This document shows, in pieces, positions 1 to 7,926 of a DNA stretch of 32,582 nucleotides. Positions within the stretch are counted from its first letter, which is position 1. The number at the start of each line of letters is the position of its first letter. The translations under genes were made by a program, and so were the position numbers. Source of the stretch: JBCAWW01 sp039024315 (lineage in GTDB: Bacteria > Bacteroidota > Bacteroidia > J057); the NCBI GenBank assembly GCA_039024315.1, contig JBCCQN010000077.1:1-32582 (forward strand), read 5' to 3'. The notes under the pieces were generated by a model. The model searched no databases. It was given only the letters and a program-made list of their open reading frames with translations, and was not told where the DNA came from.

Positions 1-25
1 CTTTCACATCGAAGATTTTGACTTT

Positions 26-57
26 AGAAAAAGAACCCCGACAGTTGCCTGTCAGGG
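26..57 (-). terminator. Rho-independent terminator of tRNA-Lys
   Basis: On the minus strand a hairpin has a GACAG/CTGTC core around a 4-nt loop. One mismatch follows, then a CCC/GGG base. It is followed directly by a T-rich run (complement of positions 26-35). It starts a few bases past the tRNA 3' end, as expected for a terminator of a monocistronic tRNA transcript. Confidence 0.7.
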
Positions 58-62
58 CTTTG

Positions 63-135
63 TGATTCGTCAGAGGCTCGAACTCTGGACCCTCTCATTA
101 AAAGTGAGATGCTCTACCAACTGAGCTAACGAATC
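63..135 (-). tRNA. tRNA-Lys (anticodon UUU)
   Basis: The minus strand folds into a complete 73-nt cloverleaf. The acceptor arm is GATTCGT paired with ACGAATC over 7 perfect pairs, with discriminator A. The D arm is GCTC/GAGC with AGTTGGTA in the loop. The anticodon arm is TCTCA/TGAGA with loop CTTTTAA, giving anticodon TTT. The T arm is CAGAG/CTCTG with the TTCGA loop. CCA is not encoded, since the next template bases read CAA, so it must be added after transcription. A hairpin terminator follows immediately. Confidence 0.97.
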
Positions 136-243
136 ATCCTTTTGCAAATACCTTTTGGGCGATTGCGAGTGCAAAGATAAATCCCAAAAGACTAATGTCA
201 AATAATTAACGGATTTTTTTATACTTGGTTCGAAAGTTTTTTG

Positions 244-1152
244 CTAGCCTTTCAAACGGAAGGTAATCTTTACCGTTACCCACTGAGGTTGACTACTGTT
301 GACAGCTGTAAAGCGCCATTTCTTGATCGCCGCAATACCAGCTGCTTTTAAAGCTAGCTTAGTGGTCGGACCTGTAGTAGTAGCGTAAGAGACCGAGCCA
401 TTGGGCTCAATACGGAATTTAAATTCCAAAACCCCTTCTTCCTGAGCGCTGTAAACTGGATCTCCCAGCTTCAGTACGCCCCGCCCTTTCAAGCCACCAG
501 AACCAGAACCGAAAGAATATAGCCCATTAGGATCAAGCGTCTTTACGTCTGGCGTCCCCGCATTACCCGTACCGCTGGCCTCATTGCCATGATTAGAGCC
601 GCTAGTCGAAGAACTTGGACTAGTGGTCGGCTTAGTAGTACTAGGCTGAGTGGTGGTACTGGACGAATTGTTATTGGTTGTAGGCTTAGTGGTCGGCTTA
701 GGCGTCGTGGTAGCCGGAGTAGTCGGCTTAGGGTCAGGCTTGGTTTCCACTGGATCTGGCGCCTTCACTTCCTGCGGCTCAGAGCTCGTCACCTGAGGCG
801 TAGGCGTAGGCGCTGTTTCTGCCGGTGGAGCAGGATCAGGCTGAGCCGCTTCAGGCTCTGGCTGGGGCTGCTCGACAGTCTCTTGTACCTCTTGCTGCTG
901 CTCTACTGGATCAGGCACCGGAGGTTGGAAGTTATTGACCTGACGACTACCTGGCTTATAATTACCAAAGTCAATCGAACCCAATACTTCGTATTCCTCT
1001 ACCCCTGGAGGTGGTAGATCGTCTCTGACTAGGTCATAAAGCAATACACCAAAGCTCCCTACAAAGAGGAATAAAAGGGTCAATAAAGCCGCATTGCGCG
1101 AGTGTTTGCGCTCTTGGGCCTCGACCTGTTCGTATAATTCGTAAGATATCAT
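244..1152 (-). CDS. TonB-family energy transducer with proline/threonine-rich linker
   Basis: This 302-aa protein has the TonB plan. A short cytoplasmic N-terminus is followed by one membrane anchor (about residues 21-41). A long periplasmic linker rich in Pro, Thr, Gln and Ser (about 75-200) follows. The C-terminal domain (about 225-302) matches TonB_C: a GVLEFKFRI strand, a PNGSV turn, an AAIKKWRF helix/strand and a final VTVKITFRL strand. TonB C-termini pass proton-motive-force energy to outer-membrane TonB-dependent receptors. No exbB, exbD or receptor gene is adjacent, so this is an orphan copy and its receptor is unknown. The linker is low-complexity and repetitive (KPTT-type units). 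It lies 142 bp downstream of the DUF1080 gene on the same strand and may be co-transcribed or have its own promoter. Confidence 0.85.
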   Translation of the reverse strand: MISYELYEQVEAQERKHSRNAALLTLLFLFVGSFGVLLYDLVRDDLPPPGVEEYEVLGSIDFGNYKPGSRQVNNFQPPVPDPVEQQQEVQETVEQPQPEPEAAQPDPAPPAETAPTPTPQVTSSEPQEVKAPDPVETKPDPKPTTPATTTPKPTTKPTTNNNSSSTTTQPSTTKPTTSPSSSTSGSNHGNEASGTGNAGTPDVKTLDPNGLYSFGSGSGGLKGRGVLKLGDPVYSAQEEGVLEFKFRIEPNGSVSYATTTGPTTKLALKAAGIAAIKKWRFTAVNSSQPQWVTVKITFRLKG

Positions 1153-1294
1153 TGTCTTCTTTATTCAGTCATAAGACTGCTTATAGGAGAGGATTCCATA
1201 TAAGGACTCCATAATTACGCAAAAATTGCACCTCTTTACAAAACGTAAAAAAATTGGAGATGTTAGCATATACTGGATAGTCTAAACATCCCTT

Positions 1295-2173
1295 TCATTT
1301 ACAAGCCTCCGGCTTGCTCTCCACATAATACGACTTATAGTTCGGCGAAGCCATATCCATACAACCCTCCAAGTTCAAAAGCCGAATATTGCGAAAATCA
1401 ATGCTATGACTCTCTGCCTGCAAGGCGATATAACCACTGCTGATCGACTCCCCATACCTTGCCGCCCAATCCGCTCCATTAGGTACGCCAAACTGCTCCC
1501 AATTATTATTGCTACTGACAAAAACACTATCCAACATGGGTTTCCAGAAAGACAGTACAGTATCGCCCTCCATAATGTGATAAACCGCCTCGTCCCCCAG
1601 CACTACGGCCTCAACTGAGACCCATTGATCGCCTTCATAGGTTTTGGAAGTAGAATTGATACAATGATCACGATTGAGCGTATCGCCCATCATCACCATG
1701 GTGCCAGGTGTACACAGGTTAGATGTATTGCGTTCCCCTTCTCCAAGGCCACCTAGCAATTGTAATTCAATAGAAATCGGAAAATGCTGATCAAACCCTT
1801 GATCGGCTGCCGATTGAGAATGCAGCATGATGCCGCTATTACGATTGTTCCAGACGGCACCACCAGGTGTCTGCTCGCCTTGAAAACGATAATCAAACTT
1901 CAAGCGATAATAACTAAAGGGCTTCTCATAGTACATATGCCCGTAATTGGTGCCAAAGCTATCGTATTCGGCATAGCTGATGCGGATCATGCTATCCTCC
2001 ACCAAGAAGGTATTGAGATAATTATCATTAATCGGATGGCCCGAAATCTTGATATCCCAGCCACTGAGATCCTTTCCATTAAATAAATCCAGCCATTCTT
2101 CCTTATCAGGATCTTGGCTAGGACCACAGCCCCAAACTAAGGCAAGCAAAAGAGCAAGTAAAAACGGTTTCAT
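1295..2173 (-). CDS. DUF1080 (3-keto-disaccharide hydrolase-like) lipoprotein
   Basis: A 292-aa lipoprotein: the N-terminus MKPFLLALLLALVWGCG has a lipobox ending at Cys16. The body begins with the DUF1080 signature LFNGKDLSGWD (about residues 30-40) and continues as a concanavalin-like jelly roll. Typical segments are NSGIMLHSQ, IELQLLGG and GYIALQAESHSIDFRNIRLL, the last being the usual family ending. DUF1080 proteins are annotated as 3-keto-disaccharide hydrolases or sugar-binding/hydrolytic jelly rolls and are often encoded near PSD1/DUF1501 genes or oxidoreductases. Here the gene is divergent from the PSD1 gene with 121 bp between them, which fits a shared function in the periplasm or outer membrane. 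The exact substrate cannot be read from the sequence. Confidence 0.85.
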   Translation of the reverse strand: MKPFLLALLLALVWGCGPSQDPDKEEWLDLFNGKDLSGWDIKISGHPINDNYLNTFLVEDSMIRISYAEYDSFGTNYGHMYYEKPFSYYRLKFDYRFQGEQTPGGAVWNNRNSGIMLHSQSAADQGFDQHFPISIELQLLGGLGEGERNTSNLCTPGTMVMMGDTLNRDHCINSTSKTYEGDQWVSVEAVVLGDEAVYHIMEGDTVLSFWKPMLDSVFVSSNNNWEQFGVPNGADWAARYGESISSGYIALQAESHSIDFRNIRLLNLEGCMDMASPNYKSYYVESKPEACK

Positions 2174-2294
2174 TGTATCAGCATTTACTCGAATGTATGG
2201 ATTTTTGGCTTTATATTGATGTTGCTCTCTTCAATTAAGTTTATTCCTCCTACTACTCCTTCCGAAGGGAGAGGAAAGAAGAACTCGCAATACT

Positions 2295-5200
2295 ATGCGC
2301 TACTACCTACTACTCCTGTTGCCCTTTTTCTGGGCTTGCGGTCATACCACTGATCCAGCCATCGCTGATCAACTCCCCGAAGTCGTAGACTTCAACTTTC
2401 ACATCCGACCCTTATTGTCGGATCGTTGCTATGCCTGCCATGGTCCTGATGAGGGTGCGCGCGAAGCGAGTCTACGTTTGGATACCGAAGAAGGAGCTTT
2501 TGCTGCCCTGACCGAAAATCCCGGGCATTTTGCCTTGGTGGGAGGAAAACCAGAGCAAAGCGAGGTCTATCACCGCATCTACCATGATGATCCAGAGCTA
2601 TTGATGCCGCCGCCTGAGTCTAATCTTGCGCTCACAGAGGTCGAAAAAGCCCTCATTTCCCGCTGGATCGAGCAGGGCGCCAAATGGAAAGATCACTGGG
2701 CTTTCATTCCCCCACAAAATAACGACATAAGCGTTCCGCGCAGCGGTAAACATCCCATAGACGCCTTTGTAGCAAAATCACTCGCCGCTCATAATCTCCA
2801 ACCTAGTCCGGAAGCCTCCAAGGAGGTCTTGATTCGGCGCCTGAGTTTGGATCTCACGGGTTTGCCGCCCAGTGTGGCAGAAGTAGATGCCTTTGTGGCC
2901 GATAGTAGCCCAGAGGCTTATGAGCGCTTGGTGGATCGGCTTTTGAGGGAGGACGCCTTCGGCGAACGCTTAGCCGCGGAGTGGTTAGATTTGGCCCGTT
3001 ATGCGGATTCGCATGGTTTTCAAGACGACGGCATGCGCAATATGTGGCCTTGGCGAGATTGGGTAATCAAGTCTTTTAATGAAAATCTGCCTTACGATCA
3101 GTTTGTCAGCTGGCAATTGGCGGGCGATTTGCTTCCCAACCCCAGCAAAGAACAGTTACTCGCCACAGGTTTCAATCGCAATCATATGCAAAGCCAGGAA
3201 GGCGGTATCGTTGAGGCAGAGTTTCGGGCCGAATATACCGCCGATCGGGTTCAGACCTTTAGCAAAGCCTTTCTCGGTCTCACCATGGAATGCGCCCGCT
3301 GCCACGACCACAAATACGATCCTCTCTCCCAAAAAGAATACTATCAGCTCTTCGCCTTCTTTAACAATGTCAATGAGTACGGCCAGATTCCTTATTCAGG
3401 CGAAGCTAGCCCCACCATTATCCTGACAGATGACGAGATTGATCAGAAACGCGCCTTTTTGTTTACGAAGATCGACTCCGTCGAACGCCTACTCGATCCT
3501 CAGCGAGAGGAATACCAAACCGCTTTTACTAGCTGGAAAGAGGCTCAAAAGTTGAACCTCAAAGAACGTAATCTGGTAGAGCATTTTACGCTTGACCAGA
3601 TCACCTCTGACAAGAAAACCCCTAGCAAGCTGCATCGTGGGGAAAAAGCGCAAATCAAAACTTACGCGGCCAATACGCCTCCCGAACTCGTCCAAGGTAA
3701 AGTGGGCAAGGCCTTTCAAATGATGGGCGACAACTTTGTTGATTTTGGCAACAAAAGAGTCTTCTTCGAGCGCAATCAGCCCTTTAGTGTCAGTCTTTGG
3801 CTTAAAGTGATCGCCGATTCAGTCTCAGGCCCCATTTTTGCGCGCTCTGGTGGCTTGTTTGATGGTAATCGTGGCTATGACTGCATGCTGCGCGAAGATC
3901 GCACCCTCACGGCTAGTCTCAATCATGTCTGGCCCGACAATGCCATTGAAATTGAAACTACCGAGCCTTTGCCGCTAGATGAATGGGTGCTTCTCACCTT
4001 TACCTATGACGGTTCGAGTCGAGCAGAGGGTTTACGCTTATACGCGAACGATCAGCCCCTGCCTTCGCACATCCTCAATGACCATCTGGAGCAAAGCATC
4101 AAATATCCGCCCGGTCGAGGCAATTGGTATGGCAATACGGGTTTATGGTTAGGCAGACGTTTTGAGAAGAGTATTGATCAGGTCGTCTTCGACGAACTCA
4201 AAGTCTATGACGCTTGTCTCACGCCGCTCGAGGTAGCATGGCAAGTCGCTCAAATAAATGAATCTGAGATCAACGCTCCTGAAGCCCAGCAATTTGCCTA
4301 TTTCCTCGCTACTGAGAGTGATTCCTTCCGCCAACGGAAGCGTCAACTTGCCAAAATTCGCGGCGAAGAAAACGAGCTGATCTCTCAAGTACCCGAAATG
4401 ATGATCATGCGGGATCGTCCTGCGGATAGGCCAAGAGCTACTTTTATCCTCAATCGTGGGGCTTATGATCAGCCAGTGGGTGATCCCATTGCGGTGGGAA
4501 CGCCAGCCTATGTCTTGCCTTGGTCTGAAAAATATCCGCAAAACCGCCTTGGCCTCGCCCAATGGCTTTTTGACGATCAAAATCCACTCACTGCCCGCGT
4601 AGCGGTCAATCGCTATTGGCAGATGCTCTTTGGCCGAGGCTTGGTAGCTTCGAGTGATGATTTTGGCAATCAAGGTGATCTGCCCAGCCATCCCGATTTA
4701 CTCGATTGGTTAGCAAATGAGTTTCGCCACAATGGCTGGAACACCAAAGCTTTGCTTAAGACAATCGTGATGTCCCAGACCTATCGTCAGACCTCTTTTG
4801 TCTATCCGGAGCTTTATGAAAAAGATCCCGACAATGTCTGGCTGGCCAGAGGACCTTCCTTCAGACTTAGCTCAGAAATGGTGCGAGATCAGGCGCTTGC
4901 TGCCAGTGGACTCTTGGTGGATAGTCTGGGTGGACCTAGTGTCTATCCCTATCAGCCCGAGGGCTTGTGGGCTCAACTTGCGACCCGCAATGCGACTAAA
5001 TACGTTCCGCAAAGCGGAGACTCTCTCTATCGACGAGGTCTCTATACGATTTGGAAGCGGACTACCCCTCCGCCTTCCATGATCAACTTTGACGCCTCAG
5101 AACGTAATTTCTGTACCGTCAAACGCCAACGCACTAGCACACCTCTTCAGGCTCTGGTATTGCTTAATGATCCGCAATATGTAGAAGCTTCTCGCCACCT

Positions 5201-5486
5201 AGCCGCACGTATGATGCGCGAAGGCGGAGATGAGCTGGCGGCACAATTGGATTATGGCTTCAAGCTCATGACGGGCCGCGCTACGCGCAACGATGAGTTG
5301 AGCATACTGCAAAGCTTATGGGAGGAGCAGAAAGCTTTTTATGAAGCCAAACCCTTACTGGCAGATTCCTTGCTTCAGATTGGGGATTCGCCCAAAGACA
5401 CGCTTTTTGAACCGGCTTTGCTGGCCGCGACCACTGTCGTAGCCAGTACAATCATGAATAGCGACGCCGCGATTATTAGAAGATAG
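2295..5486 (+). CDS. PSD1-type cytochrome c/DUF1549/LamG/DUF1553 lipoprotein
   Basis: A 1063-aa lipoprotein (MRYYLLLLLPFFWACG, lipid Cys15). Domains in order: a planctomycete-type cytochrome c (PSCyt1) with CYACHG at 45-50 and a likely distal ligand in MPPP near 104; DUF1549 (about 155-360) with the family's second haem-like motif CARCHDHK (333-340); a LamG/concanavalin-like insert (about 425-648); and DUF1553 (about 745-1010) with GRGLVASSDDFGNQG and RRGLYTIWKRTTPPP. PSD1 proteins are common in Planctomycetes and some Bacteroidota and are nearly always next to a DUF1501 gene. Their role is undetermined, but redox-linked breakdown of complex carbohydrates has been proposed. A 24-nt palindromic element lies inside the gene at codons 145-152, in the linker between the cytochrome and DUF1549. 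A weaker copy lies at 4998-5021. Confidence 0.9.
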   Translation: MRYYLLLLLPFFWACGHTTDPAIADQLPEVVDFNFHIRPLLSDRCYACHGPDEGAREASLRLDTEEGAFAALTENPGHFALVGGKPEQSEVYHRIYHDDPELLMPPPESNLALTEVEKALISRWIEQGAKWKDHWAFIPPQNNDISVPRSGKHPIDAFVAKSLAAHNLQPSPEASKEVLIRRLSLDLTGLPPSVAEVDAFVADSSPEAYERLVDRLLREDAFGERLAAEWLDLARYADSHGFQDDGMRNMWPWRDWVIKSFNENLPYDQFVSWQLAGDLLPNPSKEQLLATGFNRNHMQSQEGGIVEAEFRAEYTADRVQTFSKAFLGLTMECARCHDHKYDPLSQKEYYQLFAFFNNVNEYGQIPYSGEASPTIILTDDEIDQKRAFLFTKIDSVERLLDPQREEYQTAFTSWKEAQKLNLKERNLVEHFTLDQITSDKKTPSKLHRGEKAQIKTYAANTPPELVQGKVGKAFQMMGDNFVDFGNKRVFFERNQPFSVSLWLKVIADSVSGPIFARSGGLFDGNRGYDCMLREDRTLTASLNHVWPDNAIEIETTEPLPLDEWVLLTFTYDGSSRAEGLRLYANDQPLPSHILNDHLEQSIKYPPGRGNWYGNTGLWLGRRFEKSIDQVVFDELKVYDACLTPLEVAWQVAQINESEINAPEAQQFAYFLATESDSFRQRKRQLAKIRGEENELISQVPEMMIMRDRPADRPRATFILNRGAYDQPVGDPIAVGTPAYVLPWSEKYPQNRLGLAQWLFDDQNPLTARVAVNRYWQMLFGRGLVASSDDFGNQGDLPSHPDLLDWLANEFRHNGWNTKALLKTIVMSQTYRQTSFVYPELYEKDPDNVWLARGPSFRLSSEMVRDQALAASGLLVDSLGGPSVYPYQPEGLWAQLATRNATKYVPQSGDSLYRRGLYTIWKRTTPPPSMINFDASERNFCTVKRQRTSTPLQALVLLNDPQYVEASRHLAARMMREGGDELAAQLDYGFKLMTGRATRNDELSILQSLWEEQKAFYEAKPLLADSLLQIGDSPKDTLFEPALLAATTVVASTIMNSDAAIIRR
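2727..2750 (+). repeat. Palindromic element, copy inside PSD1 CDS
   Basis: A full copy of the dispersed 24-nt element: ATAAGCGTT, stem CCGC, loop GCA, stem GCGG, then TAAA. It is read in frame as I-S-V-P-R-S-G-K and falls in the linker between the cytochrome and DUF1549 domains. It differs by one base, in the 3-nt loop, from the intergenic copy at 7881-7904. Confidence 0.75.
4998..5021 (+). repeat. Palindromic element, partial copy inside PSD1 CDS
   Basis: The core CGTT-CCGC-AAA-GCGG matches the dispersed element, while the flanks are diverged. It is read as K-Y-V-P-Q-S-G-D, in the same frame as the copy at 2727. It lies in a loop just before the conserved RRGLYTIWKRT block of DUF1553. Confidence 0.45.
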
Positions 5487-5505
5487 ATTTTTATAGAAGA
5501 ACTTT

Positions 5506-5569
5506 CCCTCCGCCTGCCCCCGAGAGGGTTTTACACAGCGCAGCTTTTGTCCCCAATCGGATTGAGGGG
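5506..5569 (+). other. Two imperfect hairpins between PSD1 and DUF1501 genes
   Basis: The 110-bp gap holds two small inverted repeats: CCCTC (5506-5510) with GAGGG (5524-5528), and CCCCAAT (5551-5557) with ATTG-A-GGG (5561-5568), which has one bulged A. Neither is followed by a T-run, so they do not look like terminators. They could be mRNA structures between co-transcribed genes or decayed repeats. Confidence 0.35.
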
Positions 5570-5596
5570 GAGGAATAAAGAATAAAAAATTGAAAT

Positions 5597-7051
5597 ATGG
5601 ACTGCCATCAATATAATCCCAACTACAGCCGCCGAGACTTCTTGAGTAAAACCAGCCTAGGAATTGGGGCGCTCAGCCTAGCTTCCCTGCTCACTCCCAG
5701 CCTACTCAAGGGCAATCCTATGACGGGTCCGGGCAAGAAAGGTGTGCTAGGATCGCCTCATTTCTCGCCCAAAATCAAGCGGGTGATCTATCTTTTCCAG
5801 AGTGGTGGACCTTCGCAGTTGGAGTTATTTGACTACAAGCCTCTACTGCGTGAGCGTAATGGAGAGGAACTACCCGATTCGGTGCGTAAGGGCCAGCGCT
5901 TGACGGGCATGACAGCCAATCAAAAGTCCTTCCCGATGGCGGGTTCAGTCTTTGATTTTAAGCAGCATGGGGAGAGCGGCATGTGGATGAGTGAGTTGAT
6001 GCCTTATACCGCCAAGATCGCGGATGAGATTTGCATGGTCAATTCGCTTTATACTGAAGCGATCAATCACGATCCGGCGATCACCTTTTTCCAGACGGGC
6101 TCTCAGCAAGCGGGGCGACCAAGTATTGGTTCTTGGATCAGCTATGGCTTGGGTTCCGACAATGAAAATCTGCCGAGCTTTAGTGTTTTGCTTTCCAGAG
6201 CTAAGCAAGGGGGACAGCCTTTGTATTCCCGCCTTTGGGGGAACGGTTTTCTCCCTTCCTTGCATCAGGGGGTACAGTTTCGGTCGGGTAAAGATCCGGT
6301 GCTCTACCTCAACGATCCTTCAGGTATGACGAGTGGTAATCGCCGTCAGATGCTCGATCGCCTCAACGAACTCAATGCAGCTCAATACCGAGAGCTAGGC
6401 GATCCAGAGATCAGCAGTCGCATTGCGCAGTATGAGATGGCCTATCGCATGCAGACTTCCGTCCCCGAGACCATGGATGTGCAAAGCGAACCGGATTGGG
6501 TTTTTGATTTGTATGGGCCAGAGGCGAGGACTCCGGGCACTTTTGCGGCTAATTGTTTGTTGGCCCGCCGCCTTGCGGAACGCGGAGTCAAGTTTATCCA
6601 ACTCTATCATCAGGGCTGGGATCAGCACGGCAATCTCCCTAATGATATCAAGCTGATGGCCAAAAGCACCGATCAACCTTCGGCTGCTTTGGTGATGGAC
6701 CTCAAGCAAAGGGGCTTATTGGAAGATACTTTAGTGATTTGGGGCGGCGAGTTTGGGCGGACGAATTACTCGCAAGGTCGCTTGACCAAGACACATTACG
6801 GTCGCGACCATCATCCTCGGAGCTTTAGCGTTTGGATGGCTGGCGGTGGCGTCAAGAAAGGATTTACTTATGGTAAGACGGATGAATTTGGCTATAATAT
6901 CGCGGAGAATCCCGTACACGTACATGATTTTCAAGCCACTCTGATGCACTTGCTGGGCGTTGATCACGAACGCTTGACTTTTAAGCATCAAGGGCGGCGC
7001 TACCGCCTCACCGATGTGCATGGCAAAGTGGTGAAGGATTTGTTGGTTTAG
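5597..7051 (+). CDS. Tat-exported DUF1501 (sulfatase-like) protein
   Basis: A 484-aa protein with a twin-arginine signal (SRRDFL, Arg12-Arg13, then a hydrophobic stretch GIGALSLASLL). The body shows DUF1501 hallmarks: YLFQSGGPSQLELFDYKP near residues 74-91, FFQTGSQQAGRPSIGSWISYGLG, LLARRLAERGVKFIQLYHQGWDQH and the late WGGEFGRT motif followed by GRDHHPRSFS. DUF1501 proteins belong to the alkaline-phosphatase/sulfatase-like fold and pair with PSD1 genes in Planctomycetes and Bacteroidota. Tat export suggests it folds in the cytoplasm, probably around metal ions, before export. It lies 110 bp downstream of the PSD1 gene on the same strand, a probable operon. The length is usual for the family and the ORF is intact. 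Confidence 0.9.
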   Translation: MDCHQYNPNYSRRDFLSKTSLGIGALSLASLLTPSLLKGNPMTGPGKKGVLGSPHFSPKIKRVIYLFQSGGPSQLELFDYKPLLRERNGEELPDSVRKGQRLTGMTANQKSFPMAGSVFDFKQHGESGMWMSELMPYTAKIADEICMVNSLYTEAINHDPAITFFQTGSQQAGRPSIGSWISYGLGSDNENLPSFSVLLSRAKQGGQPLYSRLWGNGFLPSLHQGVQFRSGKDPVLYLNDPSGMTSGNRRQMLDRLNELNAAQYRELGDPEISSRIAQYEMAYRMQTSVPETMDVQSEPDWVFDLYGPEARTPGTFAANCLLARRLAERGVKFIQLYHQGWDQHGNLPNDIKLMAKSTDQPSAALVMDLKQRGLLEDTLVIWGGEFGRTNYSQGRLTKTHYGRDHHPRSFSVWMAGGGVKKGFTYGKTDEFGYNIAENPVHVHDFQATLMHLLGVDHERLTFKHQGRRYRLTDVHGKVVKDLLV

Positions 7052-7055
7052 GGAG

Positions 7056-7079
7056 TTAAGCGTTCCGCGCAGCGGCAAA
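7056..7079 (+). repeat. Palindromic element between convergent genes
   Basis: A near-full copy of the dispersed element (TTAAGCGTT, CCGC, GCA, GCGG, CAAA). It fills the 29-bp gap between the stop codons of the DUF1501 gene and the convergent lipoprotein gene. It has no T-run, but the hairpin could still shape 3' ends on both transcripts. Confidence 0.75.
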
Positions 7080-7080
7080 G

Positions 7081-7653
7081 CTACTTCTCCTCAATGGTAC
7101 CCAAAACCGTAACCACTTCAGACAAAGTGCCCGGACCATATTCCACATTAATGGCGGCTTTCAGCATGCCGTTGGGAGCAGTGAGATAAAACGAGCCTAC
7201 TCCAGCAAGCAATGGTTCGGTGAAGTAGAACACACCTAGGATTTCATTGGGATCGCAGACATCAAAAATATTTTGGGAATAGTTAGCGGTTGCCGTACCG
7301 CCCTGAGAGCGGAAATTGGGAATATCTAAGGTATTGGGTAGGGGAGTCGAGAGGCTATCACCAAAGTCCTCACACCAAAGGGGGCCACAAAAGGCATAAT
7401 AAAAGGCAATGCTTGAATCGGCTTTGGTTTTGAAAAAAATATTGCCTTCAAAGCCGGCGATCCCACCCTCATAATCAGCCGTAAAGCGGATGGTGTAATT
7501 GGTTTTGAAGTCCTCCTCGACCCAGTCTGGATTTTGATTGTAGAAATCACAGCCTTGATCAGGATCTGGCCAAGGTTCAGGATCTGTATTGCGGCAAGCG
7601 CTCAAAACCAAAAGGGCGAATAGGCTCCAAAAGATTGCGTTAAGTTTCATCAT
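7081..7653 (-). CDS. Lipoprotein of unknown function
   Basis: About 190 aa, starting at tandem ATGs (MMKLNAIFWSLFALLVLSAC). The reading frame stays open 15 nt further to a TTG, but the ATG places the signal peptide correctly. The lipobox LSAC gives a lipoprotein. The mature part begins with an acidic, proline-rich tether (NTDPEPWPDPDQG) followed by a beta-rich region with four further cysteines: CDF, FCGPLWCEDF and VCDPNE. I recognise no family. It converges with the DUF1501 gene and lies downstream of guaB beyond a repeat-rich gap. The conserved-looking cysteines could form disulfides. Function unknown. Confidence 0.7.
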   Translation of the reverse strand: MMKLNAIFWSLFALLVLSACRNTDPEPWPDPDQGCDFYNQNPDWVEEDFKTNYTIRFTADYEGGIAGFEGNIFFKTKADSSIAFYYAFCGPLWCEDFGDSLSTPLPNTLDIPNFRSQGGTATANYSQNIFDVCDPNEILGVFYFTEPLLAGVGSFYLTAPNGMLKAAINVEYGPGTLSEVVTVLGTIEEK

Positions 7654-7741
7654 TTTTGCTTTGTCCAAAGACGCTTTTTTCGGGACTTTGGCTGCATGAA
7701 TAGAAAAACCGCTGTCAGGAAAAAAGTCCTAAACGCGCTTG

Positions 7742-7766
7742 CTAAGCGTTCCGCGAAGCGGGGAAA
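7742..7766 (+). repeat. Palindromic element, intergenic copy
   Basis: Copy of the dispersed element: CTAAGCGTT, CCGC, GAA, GCGG, GGAAA. It lies in the gap between guaB and the lipoprotein gene. Confidence 0.7.
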
Positions 7767-7804
7767 AACAAAAGATCCCGGATATCATGACACGATTCCG
7801 GGAT
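7761..7804 (-). terminator. Probable terminator downstream of guaB
   Basis: ATCCCGGA (7775-7782) and TCCGGGAT (7797-7804) form a perfect 8-bp stem around a 14-nt loop. On the minus strand it is followed by CTTTTGTTTTT, a T-rich tail that fits intrinsic termination of the guaB transcript about 120 nt past its stop codon. The same palindrome type is familiar from Bacteroidota intergenic repeats, so it may also be a repeat copy. Confidence 0.5.
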
Positions 7805-7848
7805 GACGTTTTGATGGATTTGATTTAACAAATAAGGCTCACCCATTT

Positions 7849-7874
7849 GTCGTGCTGAGCTTGCCGAAGCATCT
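7849..7874 (-). repeat. Intergenic repeat of the TTCGGCAAGCTCAGCA type
   Basis: The minus strand reads TGCTTCGGCAAGCTCAGCA, flanked by GAT and CGAC. It has TGCT/AGCA ends and an internal imperfect palindrome. From memory, near-identical sequences are scattered between genes in many environmental Bacteroidota. Only one copy is visible in this window. Confidence 0.45.
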
Positions 7875-7880
7875 GGAGAG

Positions 7881-7904
7881 ATAAGCGTTCCGCACAGCGG
7901 TAAA
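7881..7904 (+). repeat. Palindromic element, intergenic copy near guaB stop
   Basis: Full copy of the dispersed element: ATAAGCGTT, CCGC, ACA, GCGG, TAAA. It begins seven bases after the TTCGGCAAGCTCAGCA-type repeat and ends 22 bp before the guaB stop codon (minus strand). Confidence 0.75.
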
Positions 7905-7926
7905 ACTCCTAAAAGCTCAGCAAATA

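Noticed and set aside
589..1017. 142-codon Arg/Leu-rich frame antisense to the TonB gene
   Set aside because: Its composition (runs of Arg, Leu and Ser) is the complement of the Pro/Thr/Gln linker, so it is not a gene.
4149..4691. 180-codon frame antisense to the PSD1 gene
   Set aside because: It overlaps a well-supported coding region and has no recognisable domain.
6561..6586. CCGC-AAG-GCGG preceded by GCGTT on the minus strand, resembling the 24-nt element
   Set aside because: It encodes the conserved DUF1501 segment ARRLAERGVKF, so the match is explained by protein conservation and codon choice.
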